A stretch of 64,000 bases of DNA. It comes from Actinomadura sp. K4S16 (GTDB taxonomy: Bacteria > Actinomycetota > Actinomycetes > Streptosporangiales > Streptosporangiaceae). The position numbers and the translations under genes are program-made. How positions within the stretch are numbered: position 1 is the first letter of the stretch; the number at the start of each line of letters is the position of its first letter. The stretch lies in NCBI RefSeq assembly GCF_008327685.1, contig NZ_BDDE01000010.1, forward strand, positions 992,001-1,056,000, read 5' to 3'. Under the pieces are notes generated by a model. The model was given only the letters and a program-made list of their open reading frames with translations, did not search any database and was not told the origin of the DNA. Positions 17,259 through 25,438 of the stretch are shown here, piece by piece.

Positions 17259-18247
17259 GGCAGGACCCCCGCGCGGACGCGGGGGTCCAGCGCGGCGGTC
17301 AGGACGTCGGACGCGAGAGCCGCCAGCAGGACGGCGCAGGCGGCGAGGCAGTCGATGGCGGCCACCGCGTTGACGTCACCGCGGGAGATGGAGTCGACGA
17401 GCCACTCACCCAGGCCGTGCCACCCGAAGGCGGTCTCGGTGAAGACCCCGCCTAGGAGCACCAGGCCCGCCGTGTAGGCGAAGTAGGTCGTCATCGGGAC
17501 GAGCGCGGTCCGGAGCCCGTGCCGCAGCAGCGCGCTGCGCCGCCGGAGGCCCTTGGCCCGCGCGGTGCGCACGTGGTCGGCATGCAGCGCGTCCAGCATC
17601 AGGCCCCGCTGGTAGCGGGCGTAGAGAGCGGACTGGCACAGCGCGATCGCGGCCGTGGGCAGCAGCAGGTGGCGTGCTCGATCCGCAAGGCTCCACAGCG
17701 CGCCGTGAGACGCCCCCGGCGTCGATTCGCCCACCCAGGCGAACACCCGCAAGCCCATGGCGTCGTTGGCTTCTTCAGCGAGGATCTGTAAGAGCACCGC
17801 CAGGACGAACACGGGAACCGCCAGCAGCAGGTAGGAGCCGCTCGAGATGAGCCTGTCGGCCGCCCGACCATGCCGGACGGCGGCGTAGGCGCCGAGAGCG
17901 ACCCCTATCGCGGCTCCCAAAACGGCTCCTGGAAGAACCAGGCGCAGGCTGACACCGAGACGGCGCCAGAGTTCGGCGTTGACCGGTTCGCCCTCCCACG
18001 TCCGGCCGAAGTCGCCGCGCAAGACGCCCCCGGCCCAAGTGAGGTACCGCTCGGCCAGGGGCGTCCGGTCATCGAGGTTGAGGGCGTCCAGCCTGGCGTC
18101 GATGACGGCCTCCGGCGGACGGAGCGCGCCGCCTTCGAGAGCGGCCCGCGGATCGAGCGCCGCGGCGGCGAGCAGGTAGCCGAGGCTGGCGGCGAGCACG
18201 GCCAGCACCGCATGGCTCGCCAGCCGCCGGACCACGAACACCGCCAC
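17255..18247 (-). CDS. Peptide ABC transporter permease, DppB type
   Basis: A 330-residue permease. It opens on helix 1 (FVVRRLASHAVLAVLAASLG), has the long periplasmic loop of DppB proteins (ALNLDDRTPLAERYLTWAGG and LRGDFGRTWEGEPV) and the coupling loop ARAKGLRRRSALLRHGLRTA. GTG 18247 is chosen over the TTG at 18271 because GGAGGG lies eight bases before it and helix 1 begins immediately. First gene of the four-gene import operon. A 66-bp gap separates it from the ABC-2-like gene upstream on the same strand, and an inverted repeat CTCAA-N16-TTGAG lies there. Confidence 0.9.
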   Translation of the reverse strand: MAVFVVRRLASHAVLAVLAASLGYLLAAAALDPRAALEGGALRPPEAVIDARLDALNLDDRTPLAERYLTWAGGVLRGDFGRTWEGEPVNAELWRRLGVSLRLVLPGAVLGAAIGVALGAYAAVRHGRAADRLISSGSYLLLAVPVFVLAVLLQILAEEANDAMGLRVFAWVGESTPGASHGALWSLADRARHLLLPTAAIALCQSALYARYQRGLMLDALHADHVRTARAKGLRRRSALLRHGLRTALVPMTTYFAYTAGLVLLGGVFTETAFGWHGLGEWLVDSISRGDVNAVAAIDCLAACAVLLAALASDVLTAALDPRVRAGVLP

Positions 18248-18337
18248 CGTCTCGCCCTCCGCACCACTCAAGTGTCACAGAATGCTATTGAGCGAGTACG
18301 GATCGCGCATGGAATCGCCCAGAGTCGCGCAAGGACT

Positions 18338-19321
18338 TCACGCGGGCACCGGTTCGCGGTCGGGCACGAACTCGCCTCTCGAGCGCCTCCGCATACCGCC
18401 CAGGACCATGAGCGCGAGGGCGGCGAAGACCCAGGCGGCGAGGACGGCGAGCGGGCCGGCGCCTCCGGCGCCGTCGAAGTACGCGGCCGACCGGAGCAGG
18501 GTGGCCGACGCACCCGGCGGCAGGTACTGGCCGATCGTCCCCCACGGCTGCGGCAGCAGCTCCGGCGCCGAGGTCGCCGCCGACAGCGGATTGCCGAGCA
18601 GCAGCAGCGTGAGCCCGCCGAGGCCGATTCCGGCGCGGCCTATGGCGGCGGCCAGGCCGACGACGGTGCCGGTCACGGCGAAAAGGGTCAGCGACATGAC
18701 CCCGGCGAGCGTGACGTAGGGGCCGGGAAGCAGCGACAGCCAGCCCTGCGCGATCCACGCGACGTCCAGCCCGCCCAGCACGGCGAAGATCGCCGTGCCG
18801 GCGGCGCGCCAGGCGAGGGACGGGAGGGCGAACGTCAGCAGCACCGCGGCCGCGAGCCCGGACATGACCAGCGGGAGCGCGAGGGCGCCGAAACCGGCCC
18901 CGCGGGGGTCGTCGGCGTCCACCGCGACGACGTCCTGGACGGGCGCGGAGGCCGGTGCGCCCCCAGCGCGGAGCTCCGCGGCCATCGCTCCGAGCTGCTG
19001 GGCGACCAGGGGCGAGGCGGCGGAGGCGGTGAGCACCTTCGGGCCGGACGGCGCCGTGACGAGGGCGCCGTACGCCTCGCGATCGGCGATCGCCGCCCGC
19101 GCGGCCGCCTCGTCCGGACGGACCCGCACGTCGAAGGCGCCCGGCCGCCGGCGGTCGAGCGCGCCCGCGACCGCGGCGGCCTGCGGGCCGGTCACGACGA
19201 TCGGGACGTCGCGCGGCTCCGTCCGCGCGGCGGGCCACGAGAAGGCGACGATCATGATGAGCTGCAGCAGCGCCGCGCCGACGGCCGCGCCCATGGCGCG
19301 GGCGGCAGGGGAGGACCGCAC
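18338..19321 (-). CDS. ABC-2-like / YhgE-type membrane protein
   Basis: A 327-residue membrane protein. One helix near the N-terminus (ALLQLIMIVAFSW) is followed by a ~130-residue extracytoplasmic domain (DVPIVVTGPQ to DVVAVDADDPRG), then about five helices, the layout of ABC-2/YhgE-Pip efflux-type permeases. No ATPase gene is adjacent, so it may work alone or with a distant partner. GTG 19321 is chosen because GGAGGAG sits just before it; the TTG at 19333 would place the ribosome-binding site inside the gene. The divergent TetR gene shares its control region, which holds two similar operators, one ending 15 bp before this start. Confidence 0.75.
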   Translation of the reverse strand: MRSSPAARAMGAAVGAALLQLIMIVAFSWPAARTEPRDVPIVVTGPQAAAVAGALDRRRPGAFDVRVRPDEAAARAAIADREAYGALVTAPSGPKVLTASAASPLVAQQLGAMAAELRAGGAPASAPVQDVVAVDADDPRGAGFGALALPLVMSGLAAAVLLTFALPSLAWRAAGTAIFAVLGGLDVAWIAQGWLSLLPGPYVTLAGVMSLTLFAVTGTVVGLAAAIGRAGIGLGGLTLLLLGNPLSAATSAPELLPQPWGTIGQYLPPGASATLLRSAAYFDGAGGAGPLAVLAAWVFAALALMVLGGMRRRSRGEFVPDREPVPA

Positions 19322-19335
19322 GATCTCCTCCAAAA

Positions 19336-19351
19336 AAACGAATGTCCGTTC
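19336..19351. promoter_or_regulatory. TetR operator, imperfect copy
   Basis: AAACGAATGTCCGTTC is a diverged copy of the perfect palindrome at 19397-19412. It lies over the start region of the ABC-2-like gene, so binding would repress it directly. Confidence 0.65.
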
Positions 19352-19388
19352 TCTTTTGACGCCGCCAGAGTCGCACCGCGCTCTGGGC

Positions 19389-19418
19389 TTGTCAAGAAAC
19401 GAACGTTCGTTTTATATT
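19389..19418 (+). promoter_or_regulatory. tetR promoter with operator inside the spacer
   Basis: TTGTCA (19389-19394), an 18-bp spacer and TATATT (19413-19418) make a strong promoter. TATATT lies 6 bp before the ATG, so the transcript should be leaderless. The 16-bp perfect palindrome AAACGAACGTTCGTTT (19397-19412) fills the spacer, the classic layout for autorepression. Confidence 0.82.
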
Positions 19419-19424
19419 GGCGCC

Positions 19425-20036
19425 ATGCCGAGAGTCAGCGAGGAGCACCTGGAGCGCCGCCGCCGCCAGATCCTGGAAGCGGCCCGCACCTGCTTCATCC
19501 GCAAGGGCATCCACGCGACGTCCATGCAGGACATCTTCGCCGAGGCCGGCCTCTCCGCCGGTGCCGTCTACCGGTACTTCAAGAGCAAGAACGAGATCGT
19601 CGAGGCGAACATCGCCACCGTGGTCGGCGACCTGCACGCGTTCTTCACGGCGCTCGCCGAGAGCGACCCGCTGCTCCCGGTCGACGAGATGGCCGAGCGG
19701 CTCGCCGACCACATCGTCGCCCTCTCCGGCGAGAACGGCCCGCTCCGGCTCGCGCCCCAGGCCTGGGCGCTCGCCATGCACGACCCCGAGATCGCCGCGT
19801 ACGTCGCCGACAACGTCATCGGCCTGCGCGACACCTGGACCCGCTACATCCGCCGGCTGGTCGACGCCGGCCTGCTCCCCGCCGACACCGATGTCACGGC
19901 CGCCGGCAAGACGCTGTTCGCGCTCTTCCCCGGCTTCCTGATCCAGCGCCTGCTCCTCAAGGACTTCTCTCCCGAGGACATGCGGCGCGGGGTGAAGGCG
20001 CTGACGCGCGACAGCATGTTGACTCTCACGGTCTGA
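19425..20036 (+). CDS. TetR-family transcriptional repressor
   Basis: A 203-residue TetR regulator. The N-terminal HTH is RRRQILEAARTCFIRKGIHA through MQDIFAEAGLSAGAVYRYFK (residues ~10-55); the rest is the helical ligand domain. ATG 19425 fits both the family start and the leaderless promoter. It is divergent from the ABC-2-like membrane protein, and operator copies in front of both genes indicate it represses that gene and itself. Inducer unknown; pairs of this kind often answer toxic compounds. Confidence 0.93.
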   Translation: MPRVSEEHLERRRRQILEAARTCFIRKGIHATSMQDIFAEAGLSAGAVYRYFKSKNEIVEANIATVVGDLHAFFTALAESDPLLPVDEMAERLADHIVALSGENGPLRLAPQAWALAMHDPEIAAYVADNVIGLRDTWTRYIRRLVDAGLLPADTDVTAAGKTLFALFPGFLIQRLLLKDFSPEDMRRGVKALTRDSMLTLTV

Positions 20037-20329
20037 CCCGCACCCGCCTCCCGAACCCCGGCCGCGCCCACCCCCGCGCGCCGACCGCGCCCGCACACCG
20101 CGCCGACCGCGCCCAGCGTGTGGTAAGGCGACCGGAACAGGACGCTGACCTGCGTCTTCCGTTCATTTCAGGCGTATCCACGGTTACCATCACGACACGT
20201 CCGCCCGCATCGCGACCGGGGAATCCTCCGCCGAACCCGATCAGCGGTGTCCTGAGGCGGTCGCGTTTTGGACTGCAGGACAGAGAGCCGGGCGTTTTAA
20301 CATTCCATTACTTTCGGCGGGGAGTGTGC
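20037..20329. other. Intergenic, no gene recognised
   Basis: 293 bp of mostly C-rich sequence with a more AT-rich part at 20260-20312 (GCGTTTTAACATTCCATTAC), which is where the sensor kinase promoter should lie. No clean -35/-10 pair, repeat or small gene could be assigned. Confidence 0.35.
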
Positions 20330-22291
20330 ATGCAGACGGAAGAGCACGACCGCGCGGCGCGGCGCATCGGCGCCCTCTTCGCGCTCGGCGCGGTCGTGTC
20401 CGTCGCGGCGTCCCTGGTCATCGGGGGCCGCCTCCCGTCCGAGCAGCGGATGGTGTGGTGGCATCCCGAGATCCTGGTGGCCCTCGCCTGGACGCCCGTG
20501 GGCGCCGTCCTGCTGCGCCACCGGCCGGGGCTGAAGGTCGCCTGGCTCATGGTCGGCGCGGGGTTCAGCGCCTCCCTCTACGTGCTCTCGCTCAACCTCG
20601 GCCCCTGGTTCGAGCTGCACCGCCTGCCCGGGGCCGGGTTCGTCCAGTGGCTCGGAGTCTGGCTGTGGGCCGTTGACACCTACGCCCTGACACTGGTGCT
20701 GCCGCTGATCTTCCCGGACGGGCGGCTGGTGTCGCGGTGGTTCCGTCCGGCCCTCGCCCTCGCCTGCCTCGTCCCGGTCGTCGTGTGCGTGCACCTGACG
20801 ATCGACCCGGACGTGCGCCGCTGGCACAACGGCGTCTCGGTCTACCCGTTCGACCGGATCCCGCTCCCGATCAGCGTGGTCATCGTCACCGCCCTGGCCG
20901 CGGGGCTGTTCTCGGTGGCCGTGCGGTTCGTCCAGGCGCCGCCGGACGTCCGGCGGCAGATCGCCTGGGTGGTCTATCCGGGGATCGTCGCCGAGGCGAT
21001 CATCTTCGTCGGCGAGAACAGCCCGATCGGCGACCCGCTGCGCGACCTCACCATCGTCGCCGTCCCCATCTGCATCGCCATCGCGATCACCCGCTACCGG
21101 CTGTACGACATCGACCTCGTGGTCAGCCGGACGCTGGTGTACGCGGGCCTCGTGGTCGTGATCACCGGCGTGTACTTCGCGCTCGTCGGCACCGCGAGCC
21201 TGCTCGCGCACGGCCGGGGCACCCTCGCCGGGCTCGCCGGGGCGATCGTCGCGGGCGCGGTGTTCGAACCGGTCCGGCGGCGGCTCCAGCGCACGGTGGA
21301 CGGGTTCATCCACGGCGAGCGCGACCCGTACCGGATCGCCGACCGCCTCAACCGGCGGCTGCAGACCGCCGCCAACCCCGGCGCCGCGCTCGCCGTCGCC
21401 GCCGAGGTCGCGCGCTCGGCCCTGCACGCGACCGGCGTCACGATCGAGGTGCTGGACCGCGACGGCCGGAAGATCGCGGCGGAGGACGGCGTGCTCGGCG
21501 ACCGCCCGCAGCTCATCCCGCTGGTGTGGCACGGCGAGCCGGTGGGGCGGCTGCTGTTCGGCGTCACCCGCACCCCGGACGCGCGGCTGTCGAACGTCCT
21601 CGCCCGCAACCTGGCCGAGCTGGCGAACGCGGCGCGGCTCGCCGCGGACGTCCAGCGGTCCCGCGAGCACATCCTGCGCACGCGGGAGGAGGAGCGCCGC
21701 CGGCTGCGCCGCGACCTGCACGACGGCCTCGGCCCGACGCTGGCCAGCCTCGCCATGACGGTGGACGCCGCGCGCATCACGCTCAAGACCGACCCGGAGG
21801 CGGTCGACGGGCTGCTGGAGGAGCTGCGCGCCACCATGGGGCGCACCATCGGCGACATCAGGGAGCTCGTGTACGGCCTGCGGCCTCCCGCTCTGGACGA
21901 CCTCGGGCTGGAGGGCGCGATCCAGGCGCTCGGCGGCGTCGTCGCCTCCGGGGACGGCCCCCAGGTGGACGTGCGCGTCGTGGGCGACCTGAAGGGCCTG
22001 CCGGCCGCGGCCGAGGTCGCCGCGTACCGGATCGTCCAGGAGGCGCTGACGAACGTCCACCGGCACGCCAAGGCGGGCCGCGCCGAGGTGCGGCTGCATC
22101 TGAACGGTGATCTGCACGTCACGGTCGACGACGATGGTGTGGGGCTGCCCTACCAGGTGCGCTCCGGCATCGGCATGTCCTCCATGCGAGAACGCGCGGC
22201 CGAACTGGGCGGATCATGCACGGTGGGGCCCGGCCCCAAGGGCGGGACCCTGGTCCGCGCCAGACTGCCGGTCAACGGCGTCTCGTCCTGA
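20330..22291 (+). CDS. Sensor histidine kinase, NarL/DesK class
   Basis: A 653-residue membrane sensor kinase. Residues ~10-320 contain about eight hydrophobic helices; a GAF-like segment follows at ~330-440. The HisKA_3 dimerisation domain has EEERRRLRRDLHDGLGPTLA with His464 as phosphoacceptor. The HATPase domain shows EALTNVHRHAKA (N box), VDDDGVGLP and GIGMSSMRERAAELGG. ATG 20330 has GGGGAG five bases upstream. Kinases of this class normally sit beside a NarL-type response regulator, but the next gene is dapF on the other strand and the previous is tetR, so this kinase is an orphan here. Signal unknown. Confidence 0.92.
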   Translation: MQTEEHDRAARRIGALFALGAVVSVAASLVIGGRLPSEQRMVWWHPEILVALAWTPVGAVLLRHRPGLKVAWLMVGAGFSASLYVLSLNLGPWFELHRLPGAGFVQWLGVWLWAVDTYALTLVLPLIFPDGRLVSRWFRPALALACLVPVVVCVHLTIDPDVRRWHNGVSVYPFDRIPLPISVVIVTALAAGLFSVAVRFVQAPPDVRRQIAWVVYPGIVAEAIIFVGENSPIGDPLRDLTIVAVPICIAIAITRYRLYDIDLVVSRTLVYAGLVVVITGVYFALVGTASLLAHGRGTLAGLAGAIVAGAVFEPVRRRLQRTVDGFIHGERDPYRIADRLNRRLQTAANPGAALAVAAEVARSALHATGVTIEVLDRDGRKIAAEDGVLGDRPQLIPLVWHGEPVGRLLFGVTRTPDARLSNVLARNLAELANAARLAADVQRSREHILRTREEERRRLRRDLHDGLGPTLASLAMTVDAARITLKTDPEAVDGLLEELRATMGRTIGDIRELVYGLRPPALDDLGLEGAIQALGGVVASGDGPQVDVRVVGDLKGLPAAAEVAAYRIVQEALTNVHRHAKAGRAEVRLHLNGDLHVTVDDDGVGLPYQVRSGIGMSSMRERAAELGGSCTVGPGPKGGTLVRARLPVNGVSS

Positions 22292-22310
22292 GGGCTCCCC
22301 CGAGAGCCCT
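22291..22310 (+). terminator. Hairpin after the sensor kinase
   Basis: AGGGCTC (22291-22297) and GAGCCCT (22304-22310) form a 7-bp stem that begins in the kinase stop codon. There is no U-tract. A second hairpin at 22466-22485 (GGTCCC/GGGACC) lies nearer dapF. Together they probably stop the two convergent transcripts. The 259 bp between the genes show no other content. Confidence 0.5.
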
Positions 22311-22550
22311 GAGGTGCCGCACCCTCCGGGTGGGAGGGCCGGTGACCGCCCCCCGCCAAGAAGGTCGCCACCGGCCCTCAGGCTCCGTACGGCCCCGGGG
22401 CTCCCATCCCGGTCCATACGGGCCATTCACCAGAGGGTGTGCAAGAAAGAAGTTATGCGGGGGAAGGTCCCGCTGGAGAGGGACCGTTGTCCCGTCTGTG
22501 CCGGGACCGGGAGCGGCACCCGTACCAGTCCAGGTCGAAGGGAAGGCCGG

Positions 22551-23363
22551 TCAGATCCAGCCGGGCCGGGTCTCGCCCTCGGCGACCAGGACGGCCGGGC
22601 CCCTCAGGTGGCTGGTGTCGCCGTCGAGGACGACGGCCACCCGGCCGCCCGGGACGTCCACGGTCCACTCGGCGCCGTCGAAGGCGCCGCGGGCCGCGGC
22701 CGCGGCGACCGCGACGGTCCCGGTGCCGCACGACCGCGTCTCGCCGGAGCCGCGCTCGTACACCCGCATCTCCACGTGCCGCTCCCCGACGCTCCGGAAG
22801 AACTCGACGTTCACCCCGTCGGGAAAGGCGGCCGGGTCGAACCCGGGGGCGCGCGACAGGTCCAGGGCGGCGACCGGCCCGGTGACGCGGCACGCCAGAT
22901 GGGGGTTGCCGACGCTGACCCGCTCGCCTGCGAAGGCCGCCCCCGCGAGGGACGCCTCCCCTGGACCGAGGAGTTCGGGCAGGCCCATCTCCACGCTGAC
23001 GTCGCCGGACGGGCCGAGCGACACGCGCCGCAGCCCCGCGCGGGTGGCGACGTCCCACTCCCCTGCCGGGGCCAGGCCCGCGTCGACCAGGTAGCGGGCG
23101 AAGACGCGCACCCCGTTGCCGCACATCTCGGCGATGCTGCCGTCGGCGTTGCGGTAGTCCATGAACCACTCGGCGTCGGCGTCGAGCTCCGCGGCCTTCG
23201 TCCGGACCACGCGCAGGACGCCGTCGGCGCCGATGCCCGCCCGCCGGTCGCAGAGCCGCGCGACGGCCCGCGGCGTGAGGTCGAGGACGCCGTCCGGATC
23301 GGGAAGGATCACGAAGTCGTTCTCGGTGCCGTGCCCCTTGACGAACCGCATGCCCCCGATCAT
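22551..23363 (-). CDS. dapF: Diaminopimelate epimerase
   Basis: A 270-residue enzyme that converts LL- to meso-diaminopimelate for peptidoglycan and lysine. The two catalytic cysteines lie in EMCGNGVRVFARYL (near residue 85) and RSCGTGTVAVAAAA (near 220). KGHGTENDFVILPDPDG near the start is the actinobacterial DapF opening. ATG 23363 is chosen because it overlaps the miaA stop (ATGA); ATG 23351, four codons on, is also possible. Translationally coupled to miaA. Confidence 0.96.
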   Translation of the reverse strand: MIGGMRFVKGHGTENDFVILPDPDGVLDLTPRAVARLCDRRAGIGADGVLRVVRTKAAELDADAEWFMDYRNADGSIAEMCGNGVRVFARYLVDAGLAPAGEWDVATRAGLRRVSLGPSGDVSVEMGLPELLGPGEASLAGAAFAGERVSVGNPHLACRVTGPVAALDLSRAPGFDPAAFPDGVNVEFFRSVGERHVEMRVYERGSGETRSCGTGTVAVAAAAARGAFDGAEWTVDVPGGRVAVVLDGDTSHLRGPAVLVAEGETRPGWI

Positions 23364-24295
23364 ATGGGGTCCGCCGTCCCCCGGCTCACCAGCGCCAGGG
23401 CGCGATCGACCAGGTCCGGGGCGTCGTAGGGGAGCCACTGGACGCGCGGGTCGCGGCGGAACCACGACTCCTGGCGGCGGGCGAAGCGCCGCGTCGTCCG
23501 GACGGTGTCCTCCCTGGCCTGGTCCTCCGTCCACTCCCCCGCGAGGAACCGCAGCACCTGCGCGTAGCCGAGGGCGCGCCCGGCGGTCAGGCCGTCCCGC
23601 AGGCCCCGCTTCTCCAGTTCCCGGACCTCGTCGACCAGGCCCGCCTCCCACATCCGCTCCACCCGCAGGGCGATGCGCTCGTCCAGCTCGCCGCGGGGCA
23701 CGCTCAGCCCGATCTGCACCACGGAGTCATAGCGGTACCGGTGCTCGGGCAGGGTCGCGGTGAACGGGCGGCCGGTCATCTCGATCACCTCCAGGGCCCG
23801 CACGATCCGGCGGCCGTTGCTCGGCAGGATCGCCTCCGCCGCCGCGGGGTCGAGGCCGCGCAACCGTTCGTGCAGGGCGCCGGGCCCGACGCGCTCCAGC
23901 TCCTCCTCCAGGCGCCCCCGCACGGCCGGGTCCGTGCCCGGGAACTCCAGGCGGTCGAGGGCCGCGCGGACGTAGAGCCCGGACCCGCCGACCAGGACCG
24001 GCAGCCGCCCCCGGCCCCTGATCTCCGCTATGGCGTCCGCGCTGAGCCGCTGGTACTCGGCGACGCTCGCGGTGACCGTCACGTCCCACACGTCCAGGAG
24101 ATGGTGCGGGACCCCGCGCATCTCGTCCGCCGACAGCTTCGCGGTGCCGATGTCCATGCCGCGGTACAGCTGCATCGAGTCGGCGTTCACCGCCTCGCCG
24201 TCCAGGCGGAGCGCCAGCTCGACGGCCAGGTCGGACTTGCCGGCCGCCGTGGCGCCGACGACCGCGATCACATGCGGGGCATTGGGTGGGGTCAC
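23360..24295 (-). CDS. miaA: tRNA dimethylallyltransferase
   Basis: A 311-residue enzyme that adds the isopentenyl group to A37 of tRNAs reading UNN codons; MiaB, encoded nearby, then methylthiolates the same base. GATAAGKS (Walker A) starts at about residue 16, followed by EAVNADSMQLYRGMDIGTAK and LVGGSGLYVRAALD. GTG 24295 is the best start (VTPPNAPHVIAVVG), although no good ribosome-binding site is visible; the open frame upstream is not family-like. Its stop overlaps the dapF ATG. Confidence 0.94.
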   Translation of the reverse strand: MTPPNAPHVIAVVGATAAGKSDLAVELALRLDGEAVNADSMQLYRGMDIGTAKLSADEMRGVPHHLLDVWDVTVTASVAEYQRLSADAIAEIRGRGRLPVLVGGSGLYVRAALDRLEFPGTDPAVRGRLEEELERVGPGALHERLRGLDPAAAEAILPSNGRRIVRALEVIEMTGRPFTATLPEHRYRYDSVVQIGLSVPRGELDERIALRVERMWEAGLVDEVRELEKRGLRDGLTAGRALGYAQVLRFLAGEWTEDQAREDTVRTTRRFARRQESWFRRDPRVQWLPYDAPDLVDRALALVSRGTADPI

Positions 24296-24392
24296 GGGAT
24301 CGATTGTGGCAACAGAACGGGTATGGCCGGGATGAACGGGCGCCGCACCGGCCCGGCGGCGCCGAACGGGACGAGGGATCCGGGGGGATTCG

Positions 24393-24674
24393 ATGTCCAT
24401 CGTCGACAAGGTCAAGCAGATGCTCGGGCAGCACTCCGACAAGGCCAAGGAGGGCGTGGAGAAGGCCGGGGACAAGTTCGACCAGCGCACCGGCGGCAAG
24501 TACGCCGACAAGGTCGACCGCGTCCAGGAGCAGGCCGAGAAGTACATCGACCGCGGGGGCGGCGAAGGCGGGCAGCCCGGGCAGCACGGCAGTGCGGGGG
24601 AACAGCCCGGGCAGCCGGGGCAGCCCGGCGGCACGGGGGAACAGCCCGGCGGCACTGGCGGGCAGCCCTACTAG
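24393..24674 (+). CDS. MT0933-like antitoxin-family protein
   Basis: A 93-residue hydrophilic protein. Residues 1-52 (MSIVDKVKQMLGQHSDKAKE, then RTGGKYADKVDRVQEQAEKY) match the MT0933 family, proposed to be an antitoxin in mycobacteria. Residues 53-93 are a low-complexity tail of repeated G-Q-P-G and G-G-T-G units. No toxin-like gene is beside it, so the antitoxin role is doubtful; homologues are widespread as single genes. The start has a run of six G five bases upstream. Its stop overlaps the stop of the convergent LigB-like gene in the palindrome CTAG. Confidence 0.78.
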   Translation: MSIVDKVKQMLGQHSDKAKEGVEKAGDKFDQRTGGKYADKVDRVQEQAEKYIDRGGGEGGQPGQHGSAGEQPGQPGQPGGTGEQPGGTGGQPY

Positions 24675-25384
24675 GCGGGCCCGCCTGCCCGTGACCAGCC
24701 CGCCACCAGGTAACCGACGCCGTAAGGGGCCTCGTCGGTGAGGAGTTCGCCCGTGAACGCGTCGCCGTCCTGAGCGGCCGCACCGGCGAGCACCTGCCAC
24801 GCCGCACGCCCGGCCGCCCGGACGGCCCGGGAGAGCTCCGGATCGAGGGCGGCCAAGGCCCCGGCGTCGCCCTGCCCGAGCGCGCGCGCCACACCCTCGT
24901 CGTACGGGGCCGCGCGCTCATCGAGGTAGCCGGGAGCCTTCTCCGAGCGGCATGCCGAGCCGTCCCCCATCACCAGAAGGGCGACACGGTCGGCCGATTC
25001 GGCGAGTTCACGTCCCAGCGCCAGGCAATCGTCAGGAGAGGCGTCGAATCCGACGGCCTGGTAGCGCGCCCCTGCGCCCAAGCCTTGCCGCTCCAGCAGC
25101 CAGAACCCGATGGTGAGAGAGAGGGGCAGCGCCTCGGCATCGCGCGTGACCCGGGTGGGGATCGTCCAGTCGAGGCCGTACTGGCGCAGCGTCGCGTAGG
25201 CGTCACTCCCGTACGCGCGGGTCTCCGGCCCTCCCCCGACCACGATCAGGGCGTCCGCTCCCGCCAGGCCGCGGACGGCCCGGTCGCAGGCGCCCCGGAG
25301 CGCGTCCAGCTCCGGTGCCGCCTCCCCCGCCATCTCCGGAACGAGGAGGGGCGGATGCGGGCACACCGCCGCCGATACGAGCAC
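24671..25384 (-). CDS. Class III extradiol dioxygenase-like (LigB family) protein
   Basis: A 237-residue protein of the LigB/MEMO-like superfamily. The opening VSAAVCPHPPLLVPEM is typical of actinobacterial members and carries a conserved His. DALIVVGGGPETRAYG and VALLVMGDGSACRSEKAPGY mark the core sheet. Most of these actinobacterial proteins have no known substrate, and a ring-cleaving role is not shown. GTG 25384 has AAGGAGG just upstream. It lies 54 bp behind miaB on the same strand and probably shares its transcript. Confidence 0.75.
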   Translation of the reverse strand: MLVSAAVCPHPPLLVPEMAGEAAPELDALRGACDRAVRGLAGADALIVVGGGPETRAYGSDAYATLRQYGLDWTIPTRVTRDAEALPLSLTIGFWLLERQGLGAGARYQAVGFDASPDDCLALGRELAESADRVALLVMGDGSACRSEKAPGYLDERAAPYDEGVARALGQGDAGALAALDPELSRAVRAAGRAAWQVLAGAAAQDGDAFTGELLTDEAPYGVGYLVAGWSRAGGPA

Positions 25385-25438
25385 GCTGCCTCCTTGAGGG
25401 CGGGCCGGCCGCCGGGGACCACCCGATCATGCCGGAGT

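Noticed and set aside
17870..20329. 820-codon upstream extension of the sensor kinase
   Set aside because: It passes antisense to permease and ABC-2 genes and over tetR in another frame; the kinase starts at 20330.
24393..25384. Toxin-antitoxin pair made of the MT0933-like gene and the LigB-like gene
   Set aside because: The genes are convergent, and the LigB-like protein is an enzyme fold, not a toxin.
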